Origin: Longicatena sp.
GTDB lineage: Bacteria > Bacillota_I > Bacilli_A > Erysipelotrichales > Erysipelotrichaceae
Length of the DNA: 19,171 bases
Assembly (NCBI GenBank): GCA_020025055.1
Contig: JAHHST010000020.1
Coordinates: 1-19,171 of the forward strand
Direction: 5' to 3'
Shown: piece by piece, positions 1 through 7,523 of the stretch
Layout of the letters: the number at the start of each line of letters is the position of its first letter
Numbering within the stretch: position 1 is the first letter of the stretch
Made by a program: the position numbers and the translations under genes
The notes under the pieces: model-generated
Database searches by the model: none
Seen by the model: the letters and a program-made list of their open reading frames with translations, nothing else
Told to the model about the DNA's origin: nothing

Positions 1-10
1 AAAAACCACA

Positions 11-94
11 AAAAAAAGAAGGGACCAATTTAAATTGATTCCTTCTCAGTCATTTTGCTTAACTTAATGACATTGAGCAAACGCTTCTTTTTTT
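11..94. terminator. Symmetric inverted-repeat region, bidirectional terminator(s)
   Basis: Three nested stems are visible. An outer 11-bp perfect inverted repeat joins 11-21 (A7GAAG) to 84-94 (CTTCT7). Hairpin one pairs 17-22 (AGAAGG) with 41-46 (CCTTCT) and contains the palindrome CAATTTAAATTG at 26-37. Hairpin two pairs 56-62 with 73-79 (TGCTTAA/TTGAGCA, one GU). Read on +, hairpin two is followed by T7 at 88-94, which would end transcription from a gene left of the window. Read on -, hairpin one is followed by T7 (17 to 11). The stems partly exclude each other. Confidence 0.6.
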
Positions 95-138
95 ATTTAT
101 ACGCTTGTATCATATATATAATCTTTTAAATAATATTA

Positions 139-167
139 TTGCAAAAAAATAAGAAAAATAATATAAT
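139..167 (+). promoter_or_regulatory. Sigma-A promoter for the 192-1935 operon
   Basis: A -35 box TTGCAA (139-144) and a perfect -10 box TATAAT (162-167) are separated by 17 bp. Transcription should begin near 174. That leaves a very short leader in which AAGGAGAG (174-181) is the ribosome site for the first gene. TTGCAA is its own reverse complement, so it could also serve a leftward promoter. Confidence 0.75.
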
Positions 168-191
168 GAAGAAAAGGAGAGTGAGGTTAGG

Positions 192-575
192 ATGTTTACA
201 TGGATAAAAGGAAATACGAACACTTTAATTTTGACATTATATCCTAACAACATTACTTTAAACAGTATTGCATCCACGTATTTTCAAAATGTTCGATGGT
301 GCATGATTGGAATTGATCATAAAAATTTAAAATTAGCATTAAAACCAGTCACAAAAGAAGAAATAGAATTAGGTCTTGTGGATAGGGAACAATTACATAA
401 AGTTTCTATTGGAAAAGGATATGGACGTATTAGTAATAAAATGATTATAAAGGAAATATCAATGTTACTAGAGCAACCAATTGATGGGCTTAAAATATAT
501 GCTATTTATGATGAAGAATCAAATATGCTAATTGCAGATTTAAATAGTAAGATAATAAATAAGGGGGTGAACTAA
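192..575 (+). CDS. Unknown 127-aa protein, first gene of NfeD/SPFH operon
   Basis: I do not recognise this protein. It is 127 aa, soluble-looking, with no signal peptide or membrane helix. It has mixed charged/hydrophobic composition and a central basic-acidic stretch (residues about 53-70). The ATG start is supported by AAGGAGAG ten bases upstream and by the TATAAT-class promoter just before it. Its stop codon at 573-575 directly abuts the GTG start of the NfeD-like gene, and the ribosome site of that gene lies inside this gene, so the two are translationally coupled. Position suggests a role connected with the downstream NfeD/SPFH membrane pair, but that is only inferred from operon membership. 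Confidence 0.8.
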   Translation: MFTWIKGNTNTLILTLYPNNITLNSIASTYFQNVRWCMIGIDHKNLKLALKPVTKEEIELGLVDREQLHKVSIGKGYGRISNKMIIKEISMLLEQPIDGLKIYAIYDEESNMLIADLNSKIINKGVN

Positions 576-1001
576 GTGACGTTTATCTGGATAAGCGTTT
601 GTATAGTGTCTATAGTTGTAGAATTGGTTACTCCAACTGCATTGATATCAATATGGTTTGCTGTTGGTGGAGTAATCGCAATCATATTATCTTTGCTTGC
701 TTTGCCGATATGGATTCAGGTAGTATCATTTTTAATTGTATCCATTATAAGCATGCTTGTTGTAAGACCTATTGCATCTAGTTATTTAAGAGGAAACGTA
801 GTTGCTACAAATGCAGATCGTTGTATTGGACAAACTGGGATTGTTTTAAAAAGAATTACGGCAAATGAGTGGGGTGAAGTAAAAGTAAGAGGAACTTTAT
901 GGCATGCAATTAGTTGTGAAGATCAATGTATTGAAGTTGAAGAAAAAGTAAAAATAATTGCAATTGATGGAGTTAAATTAGTTGTAAAAAAGATTCATTA
1001 A
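576..1001 (+). CDS. NfeD-like membrane protein, partner of SPFH protein
   Basis: This is a short NfeD-family protein of 141 aa. The first half holds hydrophobic segments at roughly residues 3-20, 25-42 and 47-65. The second half (about 75-141) is a small beta-rich OB-fold-like domain, as in the family: it begins with an IGQTG motif and continues with a 'WGEVKVRGTLWHA' stretch typical of NfeD C-termini. NfeD proteins are nearly always encoded beside a band-7/SPFH protein and are thought to help organise membrane microdomains or quality-control assemblies; the neighbour here fits exactly. The start is GTG at 576, chosen because AAGGGGGTG lies at 561-569 and the start abuts the previous stop. 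The family (short form, without the N-terminal serine protease) is confident; cellular role is not established. Confidence 0.85.
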   Translation: MTFIWISVCIVSIVVELVTPTALISIWFAVGGVIAIILSLLALPIWIQVVSFLIVSIISMLVVRPIASSYLRGNVVATNADRCIGQTGIVLKRITANEWGEVKVRGTLWHAISCEDQCIEVEEKVKIIAIDGVKLVVKKIH

Positions 1002-1020
1002 ATATGGAAGGAGATTTTTT

Positions 1021-1935
1021 ATGGGAATTCTTAAGGTTATATTTACAGTAGTATTCATTGTTTTGTTATTTGGCTTATTGGGGTATTTAATTCGAATTGT
1101 ACCTCAAGCAAGTGCGTATGTAATTGAAAGATTAGGAGCATACCATACTACATGGCCAACGGGAGTGCATATTTTGATTCCGTTTATTGATCGTGTTGCT
1201 AATAAAGTTACATTGAAAGAAATAGTGAAAGATTTTGATCCACAACCGGTTATCACAAAAGATAATGTTACAATGCAGATTGATACAGTTGTATATTTTC
1301 AAATCACGGATCCTAAATTATACACATATGGTGTTGTTGGACCAATCACAGCAATTGAAAATTTAACTGCAACAACTTTACGTAATATTATTGGAGATTT
1401 AGAGTTAGATGAAACTTTAACTTCAAGAGATATTATTAATACAAAGATGAGAGCAATTTTAGATGAAGCGACAGATCCATGGGGGATTAAAGTAAATCGT
1501 GTAGAAGTTAAAAATATTATTCCACCTCGTGATATTCAAGAAGCAATGGAAAAACAAATGCGTGCTGAACGTGAACGAAGAGAATCTATTTTAAGAGCAG
1601 AAGGTGAAAAGAAAAGTGCTATTTTAACTGCAGAAGGTGAAAAAGAGTCATTAATTTTACGTGCAGATGCAAAAAAAGCAGCAATGATTGCTGAGGCAGA
1701 AGGTAAAGCAGAAGCAATGGAACGAATTTATGAAGCTCAAGCTCGAGGAATTGAAATGATTAAGAATGCAAATCCAACAAAAGCATATTTAAGCTTAAAG
1801 AGTTTAGAAGCCTATGAAAAACTTGCGGATGGAAAAGCTACTAAGATTATTATTCCAAGTGAATTACAAAATATGGCAACTACATTAACGAATGTAGGAG
1901 AATTATTATCAATTGATAAAAATGAACAGAACTAG
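1021..1935 (+). CDS. qmcA: SPFH/band-7 membrane protein (stomatin/QmcA-like)
   Basis: A 304-aa protein with a single N-terminal membrane helix (about residues 5-25). An SPFH/PHB domain follows at about 28-185, with the recognisable 'VIERLGAYHTTWPTGVH' opening and the 'TLRNIIGDLELDETLTSR' segment. A long Ala/Glu/Lys-rich coiled coil (about 175-240) contains repeated AEGEK units. This is the standard architecture of prokaryotic stomatins such as QmcA/YbbK. These proteins oligomerise at the membrane and are linked to FtsH-type quality control or lipid microdomains. The pairing with the NfeD gene 19 bp upstream supports the call. AAGGAGA at 1008-1014 sets the start. A terminator follows at 1983-2023. 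Calling it qmcA is by family, not proven orthology. Confidence 0.85.
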   Translation: MGILKVIFTVVFIVLLFGLLGYLIRIVPQASAYVIERLGAYHTTWPTGVHILIPFIDRVANKVTLKEIVKDFDPQPVITKDNVTMQIDTVVYFQITDPKLYTYGVVGPITAIENLTATTLRNIIGDLELDETLTSRDIINTKMRAILDEATDPWGIKVNRVEVKNIIPPRDIQEAMEKQMRAERERRESILRAEGEKKSAILTAEGEKESLILRADAKKAAMIAEAEGKAEAMERIYEAQARGIEMIKNANPTKAYLSLKSLEAYEKLADGKATKIIIPSELQNMATTLTNVGELLSIDKNEQN

Positions 1936-1982
1936 AATAAACTCAAGAAATCGTATTTCATCAAATAGTTTATAAGTAAGTA

Positions 1983-2023
1983 AAAGGATTAATTCTAGAA
2001 TCGTGTAGGAGTTAATCCTTTTT
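1983..2023 (+). terminator. Terminator after SPFH operon
   Basis: AAAGGATTAA (1983-1992) pairs perfectly with TTAATCCTTT (2012-2021), and a short T run ends the stem. It sits 48 bases after the SPFH stop codon. Confidence 0.8.
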
Positions 2024-2072
2024 AATATAGTAGTTCATATTAAATTGCAAGTTAACTTATGAATAACCTTTA

Positions 2073-2078
2073 TATAAT
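2073..2078 (+). promoter_or_regulatory. Probable -10 box for dprA
   Basis: A perfect TATAAT occurs 57 bases before the dprA start. No good -35 lies at the right spacing: TTGCAA at 2045-2050 is 22 bp away, and AGTTAA at 2050-2055 is poor. The promoter is therefore probably weak. The ribosome site GGAGG is at 2121-2125. Confidence 0.45.
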
Positions 2079-2134
2079 AAGATTTACGGTTTTTAGATTA
2101 TATCTTCGTATATAGTATATGGAGGAATGTAATT

Positions 2135-2869
2135 ATGAAATCTCGTGAGCAAATACTATATTATTCATGTCGTTATGATGGAGATTGGAAAAAAATAAAA
2201 AAAGCAATAATGAATAACGAAAATTGGAAAAAAATAGATATAAAGATGGATTATGTAACTATTTTTGATTGTAATTATCCAAATTATCTTAAAAGATTGG
2301 AGTTTCCACCCTGGATTTTATTTTATAAGGGGAATTTGTCACTATGTAATACAGAATCAATTGCGATTGTAGGTAGTCGATTGGCATCACAATATGGATT
2401 GAAATCTTGTAAAAAAATAACAAAGTTATTAAAAAGTAAATATACAATTGTAAGTGGACTTGCGAAAGGAATTGATGCGGAAGCCCATAAAGAAGCATTA
2501 AATAAGCATACGATTGCGGTCATTGGATGTGGTATAGATGTCTATTATCCTAAAGTAAATATGGAATTACAAAATAACATTGCTAAAAATCATTTGATTT
2601 TGAGTGAATATCCACCACATGTAAAACCATATGCATATCATTTTCCATGGCGTAATCGTATTATCGCAGCACTTAGTCAAGGTATTGTTGTTGTAGAAGC
2701 AAGTATGAAAAGTGGAACGATGTTGACAGTAAATGAAGGACTTGCGTTAGATATACCTATCTACTGTATTCCTCATTTATATGGTGATGAAGGAGGGAAA
2801 GGTGGAAATTATTTAATATCCCAAGGTGCTCAAATTTTAATAGATGAACAAGATATTATGATGATTTAA
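2135..2869 (+). CDS. dprA: DNA processing protein DprA/Smf
   Basis: DprA binds incoming single-stranded DNA and loads RecA during natural transformation. The extended Rossmann-type core is complete. An IVGSR strand appears near residue 75. The SGLAKGID phosphate-loop motif starts at residue 107, followed by the IGCGIDVYYP strand. The conserved LSEYPP...FPWRNRII block follows, then the VVVEASMKSGTMLTVNEGLA segment. At 244 aa it lacks the C-terminal winged-helix (DML1) domain of longer homologues and has only a short N-terminal part; this is common in Firmicutes. Placement just before topA matches B. subtilis smf-topA. GGAGG ten bases upstream supports the ATG. Whether the organism is transformable cannot be judged from this window. 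Confidence 0.93.
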   Translation: MKSREQILYYSCRYDGDWKKIKKAIMNNENWKKIDIKMDYVTIFDCNYPNYLKRLEFPPWILFYKGNLSLCNTESIAIVGSRLASQYGLKSCKKITKLLKSKYTIVSGLAKGIDAEAHKEALNKHTIAVIGCGIDVYYPKVNMELQNNIAKNHLILSEYPPHVKPYAYHFPWRNRIIAALSQGIVVVEASMKSGTMLTVNEGLALDIPIYCIPHLYGDEGGKGGNYLISQGAQILIDEQDIMMI

Positions 2870-2879
2870 AAGAAAATGT

Positions 2880-2908
2880 TTGACAAATTCAAAAAAAAAA
2901 CAAATAAT
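2880..2908 (+). promoter_or_regulatory. Sigma-A promoter for topA
   Basis: A consensus -35 TTGACA (2880-2885) is followed after 17 bp by AATAAT (2903-2908, five of six matches). The spacer contains a run of ten A. The AGGAGG ribosome site (2930-2935) and the topA ATG follow. This is the only perfect -35 noted in the window. Confidence 0.75.
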
Positions 2909-2941
2909 AATGAACGTGTAGTTTAGGTTAGGAGGCTTATA

Positions 2942-5134
2942 ATGAAAAATTTAGTTATTGTGGAATCCCCTTCCAAATCAAAAACAATAGAAAAATATCT
3001 TGGAGGTGACTATCATGTTGTTTCTTCCAAAGGACATATACGTGACTTAGCAACAACAGGGAAAGGTGGACTAGGAATTGATGTAGATAATAATTTCGAA
3101 CCCACTTATAAAATCAACTCAGATAAAAGAGCGGTTGTTAAAGAATTGAAAGAACTTGCTAAGAAAAGTGAACATGTTTTTTTAGCAAGTGACCCCGATC
3201 GTGAAGGTGAAGCCATTGCATGGCATTTAGCAAATGTATTAGATTTAGATATGAATGAAGAAAATCGTATCATTTTTCATGAAATTACAAAAAAGGCAGT
3301 TATCGAAGCTTTTGATCATCCGAGAGTAATTGATCAAAATTTAGTAAAAAGCCAAGAAACACGAAGAATGTTAGATCGCATTATTGGATTTAAATTGTCA
3401 AAATTATTACAGAGTAAAATTAAATCAAAGTCTGCAGGTCGTGTACAAAGTGTTGCACTTAGATTAATTGTAGAACGTGAAAATGAAATTCGAAAATTTA
3501 AAAGTGAAGAATATTGGACATTAGCAGCTAATATTAAAAAAGATAGAAAAAAATTTGTTGCAACTTTAAATAAAGTAGATGGAAAAAAAGCAGATTTAAA
3601 AAAGCAAGAAGATGTTGATACAATTATTGAACGTTGTAAAGAATTTGAAGTTTCATCAATTGAAAAGAAAGTAAGAAAAAGGGAACCTAAAATGCCTTTT
3701 ATCACATCAACACTTCAACAAGAAGCAAGTACTAAGTTGAATTTTGGTGCAAAGAAAACAATGCAAATTGCACAAAAATTATATGAAGGATTACCTTTGG
3801 CTGGTGGAATTAATGAAGGTTTGATTTCTTATATGCGTACAGATTCTACGCGTTTATCAGAAATATTTGTAACTGATGCCGAAAAATATATTGAAGAAAC
3901 ATATGGGAAAGAATATAGAGGAAGAGCTCGTCAAAAGAATAGTGAAAATGCACAAGACGCTCACGAGGCGATTCGTCCTACGAATATATTGAATACACCA
4001 GAACGCATGAAAGAGTATTTAACAAATGATCAATATAAATTATATAAATTGATTTATGCAAGAACACTAGCTTCTTTGATGGCCGCTAGTAAAAGTGATG
4101 TTGTGAATGTTCAAATTGTTTCCAATGGATGCGAATTTAGTGCAAATGGTTCTGTATTAAAATTCGATGGTTATTTAAAAGTTTATGGAGATTATGAAAC
4201 TGTAAAAGATGAAATGCTTCCTGAATTGATTGAAAAAGAGAAGTTAATAAATGTTGAGTTAGAAGGGAAACAACACTTTACTGAACCTCCATTACGTTAT
4301 AGTGAAGCGCGTCTAATTAAAGAAATGGAAGAAAAAGGTATTGGTAGACCTTCAACTTATGCAATTATTATTGATACATTACAAGCAAGAGGATATGTTT
4401 CATTAGAACGTCCAAGCTCAGGTAGTAAAACGAAAGTGTTTATACCATCAGAGCAAGGAGAACTAACAGATAAAAAATTAAAAGAATATTTCGAAGATAT
4501 TATTAATGTATCTTATACAGCAAATATGGAACATCATTTAGACGAGATTGCTGCAGGAAATAGAGATAATATAGAAGAAGTAAGAACTTTTTATGAGCAA
4601 TTTGAGCCTATGCTACAAAATGCTTATGAGCACATGGAAAAGAAAGAATTAGAACGTACAGGAGAAGTATGTCCAGAATGTGGTAGTGAATTAGTTTATC
4701 GTATAGGCAGATATGGCAAGTTTATCTCTTGTATTAATTTTCCAACATGTCGATATACAAAAAGTGAAAACGAAGAAGAAAATGTTGAAAGTGAAGAAGT
4801 ATGTCCTAAGTGTGGTAGTAAATTAGTTATGAAAAAAGGCCGTTATGGATCATTTTTAGCATGTAGTAATTATCCTGAATGTAAATATATTAAAAGCAAT
4901 AAGACTAAGGAAGAACCAGTTCCTACTGGAGAAATGTGTCCAGAATGCGGACATGAATTGGTACAACGTAAATCTCGTTTTGGAACAACGTTTATAGGAT
5001 GTAGTAATTATCCTAAATGTAGATATATTAAAAAAGAAAAAAAGAAAACCGAAGAACATGAAGAAGAAAAAAAAGCAACAAAAAAAGTAACGAAGAAAAA
5101 AGCTGAAAAAGAAATAGAAGAAGGAGATAAATAA
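2942..5134 (+). CDS. topA: DNA topoisomerase I
   Basis: This is a type IA topoisomerase that relaxes negatively supercoiled DNA. The Toprim domain covers roughly residues 1-120, with the VESPSK opening and the acidic SDPDREGEA motif. The catalytic Tyr297 lies in SYMRTDS. The GIGRPSTYA motif is in the later core. Three C-terminal four-cysteine zinc ribbons start at Cys577, Cys621 and Cys666, each with the CPxCG...GC/SCxxxPxCxY pattern. A Lys/Glu-rich tail (about 695-730) follows the last ribbon. At 730 aa it is slightly longer than B. subtilis TopA because of that tail. It has its own promoter, and its stop overlaps the trmFO start by one base (TAATG), so topA, trmFO and xerC are read as one unit. 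Confidence 0.97.
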   Translation: MKNLVIVESPSKSKTIEKYLGGDYHVVSSKGHIRDLATTGKGGLGIDVDNNFEPTYKINSDKRAVVKELKELAKKSEHVFLASDPDREGEAIAWHLANVLDLDMNEENRIIFHEITKKAVIEAFDHPRVIDQNLVKSQETRRMLDRIIGFKLSKLLQSKIKSKSAGRVQSVALRLIVERENEIRKFKSEEYWTLAANIKKDRKKFVATLNKVDGKKADLKKQEDVDTIIERCKEFEVSSIEKKVRKREPKMPFITSTLQQEASTKLNFGAKKTMQIAQKLYEGLPLAGGINEGLISYMRTDSTRLSEIFVTDAEKYIEETYGKEYRGRARQKNSENAQDAHEAIRPTNILNTPERMKEYLTNDQYKLYKLIYARTLASLMAASKSDVVNVQIVSNGCEFSANGSVLKFDGYLKVYGDYETVKDEMLPELIEKEKLINVELEGKQHFTEPPLRYSEARLIKEMEEKGIGRPSTYAIIIDTLQARGYVSLERPSSGSKTKVFIPSEQGELTDKKLKEYFEDIINVSYTANMEHHLDEIAAGNRDNIEEVRTFYEQFEPMLQNAYEHMEKKELERTGEVCPECGSELVYRIGRYGKFISCINFPTCRYTKSENEEENVESEEVCPKCGSKLVMKKGRYGSFLACSNYPECKYIKSNKTKEEPVPTGEMCPECGHELVQRKSRFGTTFIGCSNYPKCRYIKKEKKKTEEHEEEKKATKKVTKKKAEKEIEEGDK

Positions 5135-6426
5135 TGAATCAAGTCACAATTGTAGGAGCAGGTCTTGCCGGATGCGAAGCATGCTGGCAGTTAATTAATA
5201 GAGGAATTCCAGTAAAATTGATTGAAATGCGACCAATAAAATCAAGCCCTGCACACCATACAGAACAATTTGCTGAATTGGTTTGCTCAAATTCATTAAG
5301 AAGTGATTCTATGTTAAATGCTGTTGGAATTTTGAAAGAAGAAATGCGTCATTTAGATTCATTGATTATGAAAATTGCAGATGAACATAGAGTTCCTGCA
5401 GGAAGTGCTCTTGCAGTTGATCGTGAATCATTTAGTAAAACAATTACAGATTTATTAAGTAAACATCCATTAGTTGAAGTTGTACATGAAGAAATTACAG
5501 ATATTCCTGATGGGCCAACAATTATTGCTACTGGACCACTTACTAGTGCTGGATTGAGTAAAGCAATACAAAACATGACGCATGAAGATTATTTTCATTT
5601 TTATGATGCAGCAGCGCCTATTATTGAAAAAGATTCTATTGATTTTAGTAAAGCATATGTGAAATCAAGATATGATAAAGGAGAAGCAGCATATATAAAT
5701 TGTCCAATGACAAAAGAAGAATTTGATGCATTTTATGATGCCTTAATTCATGCAGAAACAGCTGAACTTCATGATTTTGAAGAAACTTATTTTGAAGGAT
5801 GCATGCCGTTTGAAGAAATGGCAAGAAGAGGAGCAAAAACATTATTATTTGGGCCTATGAAACCAGTTGGCTTAGAAAGACCAGATGGTTCACTTCCTTA
5901 TGCAGTTGTACAATTACGACAAGATAATGCAGTTGCAAGTCTATATAATATAGTAGGATTTCAAACTCATTTAAAATGGGGTGAACAAAAACGTATTTTA
6001 TCAATGATACCTGGACTGGAAAATGTTTCAATTGTACGATATGGTGTCATGCATAGAAATTCATATTTGTGTGCACCTAAGGTGTTAAGACCAACTTATC
6101 AACACATTACTAGGGATGATTTGTTTTTTGCAGGACAATTAACAGGAGTTGAAGGTTATGTTGAAAGTGCAGCAAGTGGTTTGCTTGCAGGATTGAACAT
6201 GGCAAATTATATGAGAGGGAAAGACCTAGTTAGTTTACCAAGTACTTGTGTAATAGGATCTATGGCGCATTATATTACAAATGCTTCTGCTAAATATTTT
6301 CAACCTATGAATGCAAATTTTGGAATTATGCAATTAGAAGCAAAAGTGAAAAAGAAAGATAGAAAAGAAGCATTTGGTAAACAAGCTATTTCAGTTATTG
6401 ATTTATATAAGGAACAATTCATCTAA
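5134..6426 (+). CDS. trmFO: Methylenetetrahydrofolate--tRNA-(uracil-5-)-methyltransferase TrmFO
   Basis: TrmFO is a folate/FAD-dependent enzyme that methylates U54 of the tRNA T-loop, giving ribothymidine. The N-terminal FAD-binding GAGLAGCEA motif covers residues 8-16. The family-typical segments HHTEQFAELVCSNSL and LLFGPMKPVGLE follow, and the C-terminal GQLTGVEGYVESAASGL stretch forms the second flavin contact. The 430-aa length is normal. The gene is sandwiched between topA and xerC with one-base overlaps on both sides, the same order as B. subtilis topA-gid-codV. It is the Gram-positive alternative to the SAM-dependent TrmA. Confidence 0.97.
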   Translation: MNQVTIVGAGLAGCEACWQLINRGIPVKLIEMRPIKSSPAHHTEQFAELVCSNSLRSDSMLNAVGILKEEMRHLDSLIMKIADEHRVPAGSALAVDRESFSKTITDLLSKHPLVEVVHEEITDIPDGPTIIATGPLTSAGLSKAIQNMTHEDYFHFYDAAAPIIEKDSIDFSKAYVKSRYDKGEAAYINCPMTKEEFDAFYDALIHAETAELHDFEETYFEGCMPFEEMARRGAKTLLFGPMKPVGLERPDGSLPYAVVQLRQDNAVASLYNIVGFQTHLKWGEQKRILSMIPGLENVSIVRYGVMHRNSYLCAPKVLRPTYQHITRDDLFFAGQLTGVEGYVESAASGLLAGLNMANYMRGKDLVSLPSTCVIGSMAHYITNASAKYFQPMNANFGIMQLEAKVKKKDRKEAFGKQAISVIDLYKEQFI

Positions 6427-7334
6427 TGGAAGAATATTTGGAACGATTTTTAACTTATATAGATTCAACACATACAGGAAGCAAACATACAAATGATGCG
6501 TATAAAAGAGATATTATTGAATTTATAAATTTTTTACATTGCGAAGGAATTTCAAATTTAAATGACGTTGATCGTATTGTTGTGATGAATTATATAAGTG
6601 AACTTAGAAATAAAAAAGGAATCGATGGTGGGATGATAAAAAACTCTTCTATTGCTAGAAAGTTGAGTTCTTTAAGATCCCTTTATAAATATTTAAATGA
6701 ATATATTGGAATACAAAATAATCCATTTTTATATTTTAAATTACCTAAACAGCAAAGAAAAATACCAGAATTTTTATTCTACGATGAAATCGATTTGTTT
6801 TTATCTTCATTTGATTTACAAAAAGATGCAGGAATTCGAGATCGGGCATTATTTGAATTAATGTATGCATGTGGATTACGGGTAAGCGAAGTTGTAAATT
6901 TAAAGTTACAAGATATAGATTTTCAAGATCAGATTGTAAGAATATTAGGAAAAGGTGAAAAGGAAAGAATTGTTCCATTTTATGATATTGCAAAAGAAAT
7001 GCTTGTTAAATATATTCGTGAAACCAGGCCGAAATGGATGGAAAAAGAGAAACATGATTTTGTATTTATAAATCAAAGAGGAAAACCTTTGACTAGTCGT
7101 GGGGTTCAGTATCGTATGCAGGAGGCATGTAAAAATTGTGATTTACATATTCATGTTCATCCACATATGTTCCGACATAGTTTTGCAACACATTTACTAG
7201 ATAATGGTGCAGATTTAAGAGTAGTCCAAGAATTGTTAGGACATTCATCATTATCAACAACTCAAATCTATGTCCATGTAACTCAAGAACGACTAAAAAA
7301 AGCTTATGAACAAGCACATCCTAGAGCAAAATAA
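6426..7334 (+). CDS. xerC: Tyrosine recombinase XerC (CodV-like)
   Basis: XerC resolves chromosome dimers at dif with XerD. The N-terminal SAM-like core-binding domain spans about 1-95 and the catalytic domain about 110-300. All catalytic residues are visible: Arg152 (CGLRVSE), Lys176 (GKGEK), His247 and Arg250 (HMFRH), His273 (LGHSS) and nucleophile Tyr282 (IYVH). The 302-aa length is normal for XerC/D. It is not part of a mobile element: it overlaps trmFO by one base and sits in the conserved topA-trmFO-xerC order. In B. subtilis hslV, hslU and codY follow; here the next gene is rpsB. No terminator is evident after it, so read-through into the rpsB leader is possible. Confidence 0.94.
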   Translation: MEEYLERFLTYIDSTHTGSKHTNDAYKRDIIEFINFLHCEGISNLNDVDRIVVMNYISELRNKKGIDGGMIKNSSIARKLSSLRSLYKYLNEYIGIQNNPFLYFKLPKQQRKIPEFLFYDEIDLFLSSFDLQKDAGIRDRALFELMYACGLRVSEVVNLKLQDIDFQDQIVRILGKGEKERIVPFYDIAKEMLVKYIRETRPKWMEKEKHDFVFINQRGKPLTSRGVQYRMQEACKNCDLHIHVHPHMFRHSFATHLLDNGADLRVVQELLGHSSLSTTQIYVHVTQERLKKAYEQAHPRAK

Positions 7335-7354
7335 ATAGCAAATAAAAAATCATA

Positions 7355-7382
7355 TTGAAATAATGAATATTTATGATATAAT
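7355..7382 (+). promoter_or_regulatory. Strong extended -10 promoter for rpsB-tsf
   Basis: TTGAAA (7355-7360) and a perfect TATAAT (7377-7382) are separated by 16 bp. The TG dinucleotide one base upstream of the -10 makes it an extended -10. The expected start near 7389 lies just before a 5' hairpin. A strong promoter fits a ribosomal protein operon. Confidence 0.8.
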
Positions 7383-7388
7383 TGTAAA

Positions 7389-7523
7389 TAGTGCAAATAT
7401 CATTGCACAAAGACACACACAATGGATTCTATAACCCGTGCTTTAGATACGTAACAAAGTGTCGATGATAAGTTATTATAGTTTGAAGTTGTGGAGGATT
7501 TAACGGAAAGAGAGGATATTTTA
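7389..7523 (+). promoter_or_regulatory. Structured rpsB leader, possible r-protein control region
   Basis: About 135 nt of leader separate the predicted transcription start from the rpsB ATG. The RNA would begin with a perfect hairpin GTGCAA/TTGCAC (7391-7396 with 7403-7408). Beyond it, GACAC (7412-7416) can pair with GTGTC (7459-7463), and CTATAA (7429-7434) with TTATAG (7476-7481). The two latter pairings interleave, so they could form a pseudoknot or be alternatives. A GTGGAGG motif at 7491-7497 resembles a ribosome site but has no good start after it. Autoregulation by S2 is inferred, not shown. Confidence 0.45.

Noticed and set aside
599..781. 60-codon plus-strand frame inside the NfeD gene
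   Set aside because: Cys/Tyr-rich shadow frame of the NfeD membrane segment, with no ribosome site.
1566..1740. Repeated AEGEK-like units as a DNA tandem repeat
   Set aside because: They are the normal coiled-coil repeats of SPFH proteins; the DNA copies differ in codons.
3334..3705. 123-codon minus-strand frame inside topA
   Set aside because: It is the antisense of the well-supported topA coding sequence, with no ribosome site or family features. The same applies to the other minus-strand frames inside trmFO, xerC, rpsB, rseP and gpr.
6426..7334. Tyrosine recombinase as a sign of an integrated phage or integron
   Set aside because: It has XerC length and residues, and lies in a conserved housekeeping operon with no attachment sites or phage genes.
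7491..7523. Longer rpsB reading frame starting at GTG 7491
   Set aside because: The GTG is part of a GTGGAGG motif with no ribosome site before it. The ATG at 7524 has one and gives the normal S2 N-terminus.
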